Assembly: GCF_033807575.1 (NCBI RefSeq)
Contig: NC_084710.1
Coordinates: forward strand, 23,882,857 to 23,946,856
Length of the DNA stretch: 64,000 bases
Reading direction: 5' to 3'
Origin: Cydia pomonella
Lineage: Eukaryota; Arthropoda; Insecta; Lepidoptera; Tortricidae
The position numbers and the translations under genes are program-made. Shown piece after piece: positions 56,646 to 64,000 of this stretch (its first letter is position 1; the number at the start of each line of letters is the position of its first letter). Under the pieces are notes generated by a model that was not told where the DNA came from, did not search any database, and worked only from the letters and a program-made list of their open reading frames with translations.

Positions 56646-57180
56646 TCATTCAAAATCGCCTCCTCTGGCTTTGACACAGGCCCTCAAACGACGAGGCCAG
56701 TCATCAATAGCGGCACGCACGATTGTCATGTCTAATTCCGTCACTGTCTTAACTATGGCCCGCTTGAGGGAGTTAAGATTTGTGTGGGGTTTAGCACAGG
56801 CTTTCTCCTCAATAACCTGCTATATGGCATAATCCAGGGGCTTAAGGTCCGGGCTGGAGGACGGCCAGTCTTCGTGGGCAATAAAGTCAATTTTGTTCCT
56901 TCGAAACCAGGCTTGAGTTGTTTTTGCCTTATGTGCAGGAGCTGAGTCCTGTTCAAAGATCCATGGCTGGTTTTGAAATAGGGTGTGGCTTAAGGGCTTC
57001 ACTATTGGTTCGAGAACGGTTTCCAGTTTCCGGTTTTCACACTTTTTTCACAGAAATGAATCTGTGTTAGCCCTGAGTATGACACACCCAAAATCATGTT
57101 TGGCGGGTGCCCACATTTGTGCAACGCAATAGGGTTGTTTCCATCTACAAATCTTAGGGCATAATTGTATCCCAATAAAT
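56646..57180 (-). pseudogene. Tc1/mariner-type transposase remnant
   Basis: The minus strand encodes the C-terminal half of a DDE transposase. HPPNMILGVSYSGLTQIHFC and EKSVKTG are in one frame. After a one-base shift comes RKLETVLEPIVKPLSHTLFQ. Then come WIFEQDSAPAHKAKTTQAWF and DWPSSSPDLKPLDYAI, followed by a TAG at 56817-56819. The frame continues QVIEEKACAKPHTNLNSLKR and AAIDDWPRRLRACVKARGGD to a TGA. The second catalytic Asp (in EQDSAPAHK) and the third acidic residue (in SPDLKPLDY) are still visible. The N-terminal DNA-binding half and the inverted ends were not found. The frameshift and stop make it inactive. Confidence 0.88.
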
Positions 57181-57770
57181 TCTTTTGGATTATAAGAACA
57201 TGTTAAACTGCTTTTAGGGGACCTGTAATGACCATATTTTTATAAAAATTGAATTTAAAATAACTTTTGGCACACATCACGTGACCAAACTCGAAACGTC
57301 ATTGAAGATTCTGATGACGTCACAACTCTCGGATTGACACTGTTGACAGTTAGGCGATTAACAACAAATGACAAATATCAGTTGACAGTTCGTATCTTCT
57401 ACGTATGTATGTAGTTATGTGTCAAACCATAAACTGTGACGTCAACAATTTTCAAAGACCGTCTTGGGCGCGAAAGCATCTGTCAAAATATATTTTGTTA
57501 ATTTAACATATTTAAAGCCGTTTTTAGTATAAAAGCTGAATTTTAAGGCAACTTTTAGTTAATATAGAAAGTAATACAAGCGTTTCAAAAAATTGGAATA
57601 CGATTCTCTTTTAGGCCCCAATTCATTATAGATACGACGAGATAAGCGTTATGTGTGGTATATAATTATAGCTCACAAATCCACCACATTATGTCATTTT
57701 TTATTTTTTCGGTAGCATTTGTTTTAACGGAAATAAAGAGGTTGCAAATCGAGTAACAGAACTTCAGAAC
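57181..57770. other. unassigned intergenic DNA
   Basis: AT-rich, with TGACGTCA-like words near 57310 and 57440. No gene or repeat boundary is supported. Confidence 0.3.
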
Positions 57771-58010
57771 AGATATCATTTGATATTTACCAGTCGCTTT
57801 TCGGTGAAGGAAAACATCGTGAGGAAACTGGACTAATCCCAAAAAGGCTTAGTTTTACCCTCTGGGTTGGAAGGTCAGATGGCAGTGGCTTTCGTAAAAA
57901 CTAGTGCCTACGCCAAATCTTGGGATTAGTTGTCAAAGCGGACCCCAAGCTCCATTGAGCCGTGGCAATATGCTGGGACAACGCTAGGAAGAAAGAAAGA
58001 AATCGAGTAA
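57771..58010 (+). repeat. SINE body without head
   Basis: ATCATTTGATATTTACCAGT, CGCTTTTCGGTGAAGG, GGTTGGAAGGTCAGATGG, CTAGTGCCTACGCCAAATCT, TTGAGCCGTGGCAATATGCT, then a GAAAGAAAGAA tail. It is the best preserved body of the 22478 family. The tRNA-like head is missing, so it is 5' truncated. Confidence 0.82.
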
Positions 58011-58386
58011 CAGAACTTAGTAACCAACTAAGTATAATAGTTATGATGTAAATGTCCATATCATGTTGGAGTCATATATGTATTAGCCAACTAATTATTC
58101 AAGATCAATACACTTAGCTCCCTTAGGTATTCGCCTAAGTACAATCTCGGGCAAAATTGAGTTTTATAAAAGTGAACTAGTTTCTAGGTCATATTTTCTA
58201 TGAATTGGTCATTTTTGTAGACTCCAATTACAGTTACACTTTTCCTGGTTTTTCGCGGACCAGAATATCGATGATTTTTGTAACTTGATTTAGACGTTGC
58301 TATCTTTTTCAATCCAAAAACACATAAAATCACAATTCAGAACATGCGGCAGCGTTGTTTTCTATCAAGTACCTCAAGCACCAGAG

Positions 58387-58512
58387 CGGCTACCGGGAAA
58401 ATCGAAATTCGTCAATTTCGGGCATTTTTCTCTGTCACTCTAATTACGTCTTAGTGAGAGTAAAAGAAAGATCCCCGCAATTTGCGAATTTAGGTTTTCG
58501 CGGTAGGCCCCC
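58387..58512. mobile_element. fold-back MITE, copy 2
   Basis: The left arm is GCGGCTACCGGGAAAATCGA, then AATTTCGGGCATTTTTCTCT. The right arm, reverse complemented, is GGCCTACCGCGAAAACCTAA, then GCAAATTGCGGGGATCTTTC. Same family as 4376-4503. The 128-codon frame that begins at 58355 runs across it and is not a gene. Confidence 0.72.
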
Positions 58513-59301
58513 AAGTCCTGTCAAGTTTCAGCAGTGTTGCCAGGTGAGCGGAAGAGAATTATCGTACTTGAGTGTCGTATATTATTGTACCGTTGAAAAA
58601 AATATCGTACGCCAATCAAAAAGGCAGCCCCTAAAAATGTCTAGCAAAATAAGCTTAAATTTCCAATTAATAATAAAAAAAAGACAATTTTCGTCTAAAT
58701 TGCGCAAAAAATCTGTTTATGTTTGTGTATTTTTGGGATAGACTCAAACGGTATACAGGAAATTGTGACATTTTAAACTTTAAACTTACACCAAGGAGCC
58801 GAACACCCAAAAGATACTAATTTTAGCCTATTTCTGAGAGAAAGTGTCATATTTTGCTTCAAATTACTAGAGTTTTAAGGTGGCATCATCCAAGGGCTGA
58901 AAGTATAGTACTTTAGTGTACGATAATGCTCTTTGGAACATTACGTCATACCGGGGCCCAAATTATCGTACATGTACGACAATTATCGTACGCCTGGTCA
59001 CACTGAGTGTCAGTGTCGACAAAGTCAGCTATAAACGCGTCAAACATCGCAACGTTGCGCCGATGGCCGGCCGAGGCATGGAGTGGCAACGCCGCAATGT
59101 ATTTGTACACGACATTTGTCACACACACATGAGTAAAATTTATAAAAATATAACGTTGATTATTGCATGATTTCTGTATGAAACAAAGTTTTTCTATTAA
59201 TTTAGCGCAAATGAATATTCGAAAGTAGATAGATGCGCAACTATTTATGTAATAATATTGTGTAATTAATTAATTAATAGCGATTGTTTTTTGTATGAAA
59301 A
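58513..59301. other. unassigned intergenic DNA
   Basis: No supported gene; frames at 58916-59170 lie on both strands without motifs. Confidence 0.35.
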
Positions 59302-59315
59302 TCGAACCACCTTAA
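59302..59315 (-). repeat. 14-bp inverted repeat, right member
   Basis: TCGAACCACCTTAA, the exact inverse of 54656-54669. Confidence 0.6.
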
Positions 59316-60365
59316 CGCAAAATGGCAATTTATTTGTTGTTTAAAATTTCTTCAGATACTGAGGAAGTTAATACAACGATTATTTATCATTATTACCATA
59401 GTTTCGTGGTATTTGTGATTTTAAAACACCAAAATCTGATACGGTATGATTTTTATATAACTGAAGTATTACATTTTATGTATGTGTTTTTTTTTTTGCT
59501 ATCCCCACATTTTCGATAAGTCTCAATCATTAATATCAACAAGCCTTTGACTCTTACGTATTATGTAAAATTGTGTCTAGTTTAAATAACTCCTTTGAAA
59601 ACCGGTTTGCGAAATTTGTGGAAAAATTGGGAAAATTAATAAAAATGTACTAAGTGCAATATAAGGTGTTTTCGAGTTACCTTTATCAGCATGTACCTAT
59701 AGTTGTAGGTATTAAATTCGCTGTCCGATTGTATAAAAAAAAAAGTAACAATTAACCAACAAAAATGGACAGTTGTTTCCACCATTCATGTCAAGCGCCA
59801 TCGTATGCCCTCCAAACTGCATTACGCACGTACAATGGAATATTCAATTATGCTAATACAAGGTGCAATCGTGCCATGTGTGCGCTCGCGCTGCCGCCAT
59901 CTTGTATTTACTGTCAAACCCAAAAAGGACGTAAGTCGCGAGAGATTTGTATGAGAATTTGACTTTTAGTTCTGGTGCGTTGTAACGGTAGGATTAGGGC
60001 GAAATGGTGTTAATTCCATTTTTGAAAAGGTGTGCGGATTTGCAGAGCTTTGGGCGGATTTTCAATGGTGGTGTACTGATTTTGATTTAGGGTATTCATG
60101 TGCATGGATTTGTCAGTCTGTCTCGCGCTGTGATGTTATAATTCGATATTTTATGTTTTTGCTGCTTACACGTGCTACTAAAATTAGGCAAATTTTTTTA
60201 TTGAGATTTATAGTGAAAAATGCCATATTTTATAATTATTTATTTCATTTTGTACTCCAGGATTTCTTATTTTTAGACGTTACGTTACGCTTCAAAGTGA
60301 AATAATTATAATTACAGTAGAAGTGTATGTCTATACATATAATTATGTATGTAATACATAATATG
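59316..60365. other. unassigned intergenic DNA
   Basis: No supported gene. The 91-codon frame at 60030-60305 has no motif. Confidence 0.35.
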
Positions 60366-60408
60366 TAATATATTTAATTATGTATGTAATACATAATTAA
60401 ATATATTA
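60366..60408. repeat. 43-bp perfect palindrome with 3-base loop
   Basis: TAATATATTTAATTATGTAT and ATACATAATTAAATATATTA form 20-bp arms around GTA with no mismatch. The sequence is AT-only except for single G/C positions. A partial extra copy (AATTATGTATGTAATACATA) sits just upstream at 60341. Confidence 0.92.
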
Positions 60409-62231
60409 TAGTCATATACAACGCCAACAACCAACCATTTATTAAATATTTAGATTTCTTCTTAGTTATAACATAAGAAAATGTAACAAGAAAGAGCAAA
60501 AAATATACAATATTTTTTATTTGGAAACAGTCTCATAAAACATGTAAGTAAATAAGCTAACAGCTAGAATTTCTTATAATATAGACCTATAGTTTCCTAT
60601 ATATAAAACATATTTTTATAATAAATAATATTTTAATCGCAATAATTAAGTAAGTAGATATAGGTACATCTAAATATTATTAGAATAAATACATGTAATT
60701 ACATCATTTATAAATGAGCTTACAGTCGTCAAGGAAAACCGATAAGCAATTTTATTGACCAACCCACGAATATATAACACAAAGGTTAATTAGGAAGTCA
60801 TTATAGACGGAGAGGTAACCCCGGAAAATGTTCATGATTTCGAGAGCAGCATAAAATGTTAAAAATATTAACTTGATCTCAATTCTAGGGTACTGGGTAG
60901 GTACATCAGTCAAATTTAGTTACAATCTTTACGAACGGACTAATCAGTGTTGTAAATTTTTTACTAAACTTGACTTATTACTGGATCCAGGCGTCTGGCA
61001 CTTGTACATATTGGTGGATGTCGGACAATACTGGCCACTTAAAGAATGCAAGTTTTATTGTTCTGGGTTTGAAATGAAGTTTAAAATCACGGTTATAGGG
61101 TAGTTATTTTTGCCATACAAAATCGAAGTTTGTCCGTTAAAGAGTTAATTATAACATTGCTAGTCAATACGTAAATGTAAACAAAAGCCAGGAGTTTATA
61201 ATGAATTCATAGTAATTGTCTTCAATTGTTGTTTGCGGTAATACAAGTAAAACATAGGACCGGCCGGATAAATGAGAATTTTGTTGCGTCTTGGCATTCC
61301 TTTTTCCTACAGATTGTTTTGTTGGCCTGTCATTCTAGCCTCTACCGGTGAGCAGCTGTCATACGTCCAGATCTAGTAATAAAGATAGTAAAGAAAAATA
61401 TGTAACTTGGAGCGGTTTCTTTGATCTCATTATCATATTTATTACCTATTTATTTATATTGCCAAACATATTTTTTTTTAACTTCAGGATATTGCCCAAT
61501 GTTCTCAATTAAGGGCAATTTTGTCCCGGTTTCAGAATTCCTGGGCTGGAACGCCTGGAACCTCTAAAAATAAAGGGTTCTTTATAGAGAACATTGAGCA
61601 AGAAGAGGATAAGTATAGACTCTCACTACCATTTTGCGGACCTCGCTCTTAGCCTATAATAATCATGGACAAACAGTCACCTAATGCTCAAATATCATTA
61701 CTAATAATATTTGTTGAACGTTATCGTTACCTCTGTCTAATAACATAGAGAAGATAAATAGGTCGGTGTGTTTATCACGCCACCCAGTAAAAACCGTATT
61801 AATGTGAACCTAATTTAGTTTGTAAAAGTAGAGATAGCTTATATCAGTGTTTATATATGAAATAAATTACCGTAATAATAATGGGCGGGTGTTGCTTCTG
61901 CGTGCGGGCCAGAAAATCGGAATATAAATTCAAAATGGCTGCGATGGGTATACTCACAGACGGAAGGCTGACTCTTAAAATCCCAGATATAATTCTTTAT
62001 TATTTATCTGTAGCATATTTTTCAATAAATCCGCGATATGGCGGAGATTTTAGGTACTTTAACGTGCAATAAGCAAACGTTTCGAATTATTTAGGTTCAA
62101 TCCAGTGTGTAGTCGTCAGCAAAAGTGGCCGAGCGGGAGAGGAGTTCAAAACGAGCAGGACACCAATAACTGTTTAGAGACGGCGTGTATAAAATAGTAA
62201 AGTAAGTGAATTATAGGTATATTTAGATTAA
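60409..62231. other. unassigned intergenic DNA
   Basis: No supported gene. Frames at 60873-61103 and 61881-62072 lack motifs. Confidence 0.35.
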
Positions 62232-62905
62232 GGGCCCTCCTAGCTTAAGCGATGGTGCCTGCTTACGAAGCAGGACGCCCCGGGATCGAATCCCGACTGC
62301 TTTAAAAAAAAAATTCTTTCGCTTTCATAAATTTTGTTTTATTTCTACTGAGAATCACTTCTCGATCCTAATAGGATAAAAAGATGTCCCATGCAGTTTT
62401 TTGTGTTACCATTTCCCCGTATACTTTGTATGGCGGTAACAAGTAGGAAAATTTGAAATAATTATGGAAAGTTTGGGACCCTTTTTTGCTCCTACAGGGA
62501 TGAAAAGGGCTCGCGATCCTGACTAGAAATAACACAAAAGTGGAAAAAAAACATCACATAAAAATGGCAAAAAAGAAACGCTCGGTAAAGGTATTTATTA
62601 TTGTGTTTATTCCTGAGTTATAGTCGTTATCTATGTATCTAAGTATGTATTTATCTATATAAGTATGTATATCGACGCCTACTTCAGTCGCCTGCAATAA
62701 TATGTTACTCTTCGAAGGCCGCAAAAATATCTGAGACGCTTTTATAGCTCTACAAATAAGATCGTGTCAGATATTTTTGAGGCCTTCGTTGTATAACATT
62801 ATCATTGTACCAATAGTACAAGCTTTGCTAAGTTTGGGGCTAGGTAATACTATCCAAAACGACATCTGTGTCATATTATCCCAAAATATTTATTTATTTA
62901 TTATT
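62232..62905 (+). repeat. composite SINE: tRNA-like head, insert, shared tail
   Basis: Head CCTCCTAGCTTAAGCGATGG ... GGGATCGAATCCCGACTGC (B-box-like) is followed by an A run. Then a block of about 280 bp contains ATCCTAATAGGATAAAAAGA, CCATGCAGTTTTTTGTGTTA and GCTCCTACAGGGATGAAAAG, a motif set common in lepidopteran repeats. The tail has TATTCCTGAGTTATAGTCGT, TAGTACAAGCTTTGCTAAGT and a (TTTA)n end, resembling the tail of the 3188 SINE and the orphan at 41640. The 280-bp block is probably a separate insertion. Confidence 0.6.
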
Positions 62906-63701
62906 TTCTAGCAACTTCGTCTGCTGTCTGTACCTGCCTACATGACAGTTTAACTTGTCTGTTTACGTAACAATAATGTTTTGATGTGATAAGCTACCTC
63001 TAAAATGTGGTAAATAGGAAATAATCATCAATATTTATTTAAAACGTTGATAACGGCACCTAGTGACGCCTATTGACTATAAATTATTATGTACTAAGAA
63101 AATACCGACATCACTAACTAATCAATAACAAAGTTTATCCACAACACCTTTAAAGTATAAAGCACACATAGGTTTCTTTTTTTATTATTATTTTAATAAT
63201 TATTTATTAAGTATTTAGAAATAGCCGTTTGAACTTAAAAACTCAATAATTTTCTTCTCGAGCTAGCGAATACTCGTAGTTTTTAACATAATATCGGGAA
63301 CTTGGGATTTCTAGTGTATCACATATAGGTTTTCTAACTTAACTTCCTGTTTACAAATTAACAAAGTACCTAGTTATTGATAGAATTATTATTTACTCCC
63401 TTTTAATACCGGATTTCAATAACTCATATCTTCTATTTCATATAGGAATATTATATAAAATAGTCATACCTCCGGTATTTTGATATTTGTAACAAACAAA
63501 ACAGTATTAATACGTAACCCATCTAGTTACCTACAGAATTACAGACACAGTAGGAAAATATTTTACTATTCTCACACTGTCTAATCGTACCTCCTAACAA
63601 ATCTAGACGGCGAGTATATCTGCAGCTGTGGGATGGAACTGGACCGCGCGCGACCGCCGCGCGTCGCCACTCACCGCTGTGTACGACATGCTTCACTTAC
63701 T
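62906..63701. other. unassigned intergenic DNA
   Basis: AT-rich; nothing recognised. Confidence 0.3.
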
Positions 63702-63791
63702 GGGGCCCATTTCTCGTAATATTATTACTGTCAAATGGTATGGGTTACCATGGTAATAATATTACACTAATACCGTTCGAGAAATGGCCCC
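63702..63791. mobile_element. 90-bp MITE, copy 2
   Basis: The left end is GGGGCCCATTTCTCGTAATA. The right end, reverse complemented, is GGGGCCATTTCTCGAACGGT. The interior has GGGTTACCATGGTAATAATA. Same family as 9867-9965, in the opposite orientation. The 68-codon frame starting at 63740 overlaps it and is not a gene. Confidence 0.72.
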
Positions 63792-64000
63792 TGAACAGAC
63801 TCCTGCGCATGGATGAACAAGTGGACATCTTCGCTGATCATAGGCCTAGGCTAACGTCCAGGTGCGTCGCCTACTGTGAGAGTGAAGTACAGTCAACCAA
63901 TTTTTTTTTTTTCATTTTTTTTTTACATACACATAATCAATTTTAAAGTTACTCGCCAAACTGCTTATGCGGTTTGTTGGCGAGACAGCGCTCATTTTTT
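63792..64000. other. unassigned, T-rich
   Basis: Contains two T runs near 63901-63925 and a short palindromic CGCCAAAC ... GTTTGTTGGCG around 63955-63982. Nothing else is recognised. Confidence 0.3.

Noticed and set aside
58355..58741. 128-codon plus-strand frame
   Set aside because: Its first third lies in a fold-back MITE and the rest is low-complexity, lysine-rich sequence.

Overview
This window looks like intergenic, repeat-dense DNA from a moth or butterfly (Lepidoptera). The background is AT-rich. The repeats have a familiar lepidopteran style: tRNA-headed SINEs, LINE 3' ends ending in AATAAA-like or (TAA)n tails, many short fold-back MITEs, and the GGGTTCCGTA...TACGGAACCC repeat. I found no host protein-coding gene, rRNA or genuine tRNA gene. 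Nearly all long open frames are chance or lie inside mobile elements. All sequence comparisons were made by eye, without alignment or database search.

The main feature is an LTR retrotransposon at 31483-36831 (5,349 bp, Ty3/gypsy type). Its two 828-bp LTRs differ at only one position that I can see. The inverted LTR ends are TGTGATGG...CCATCACA, the target-site duplication is AGAC, and the primer-binding site is complementary to tRNA-Lys. Between the LTRs lies one open frame of 792 codons. It encodes Gag, one good and one defective zinc knuckle, and an aspartic protease. The rest of pol has collapsed to scraps: the start of reverse transcriptase, the end of RNase H in another frame, and the C-terminal tail of integrase. 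This copy cannot make its own reverse transcriptase or integrase, yet it moved recently, so it was probably mobilised in trans. It sits inside a tandemly repeated LINE 3' region.

Layout: 1-13.6 kb holds SINEs, LINE tails, several MITEs and short palindromes. The interval 13.8-15.1 kb holds an unclassified 1,124-bp segment with GACATG/CATGTC ends, flanked by two identical 92-bp direct repeats. The interval 15.7-31 kb holds tandem duplications, SINEs, a 5'-truncated LINE with a 13-bp target duplication (22.0 kb) and a three-layer nested insertion (27.5-28.25 kb). After the LTR element (31.5-36.8 kb), 37-54 kb holds LINE ORF2 remnants (38.1 and 41.0 kb), SINEs, tandem duplications and a MITE at 49.3 kb. 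The interval 54.6-59.3 kb is bracketed by a 14-bp inverted repeat. It contains a duplicated poly-G repeat, a dead Tc1/mariner transposase, a SINE and a MITE. From 59 to 64 kb there is a palindrome, a composite SINE and a terminal MITE.

The pieces form a record of transposition rather than a pathway. The most novel signals are the Gag-protease-only LTR element with its duplicated primer-binding leader, and the 1.12-kb segment with 92-bp flanking repeats.
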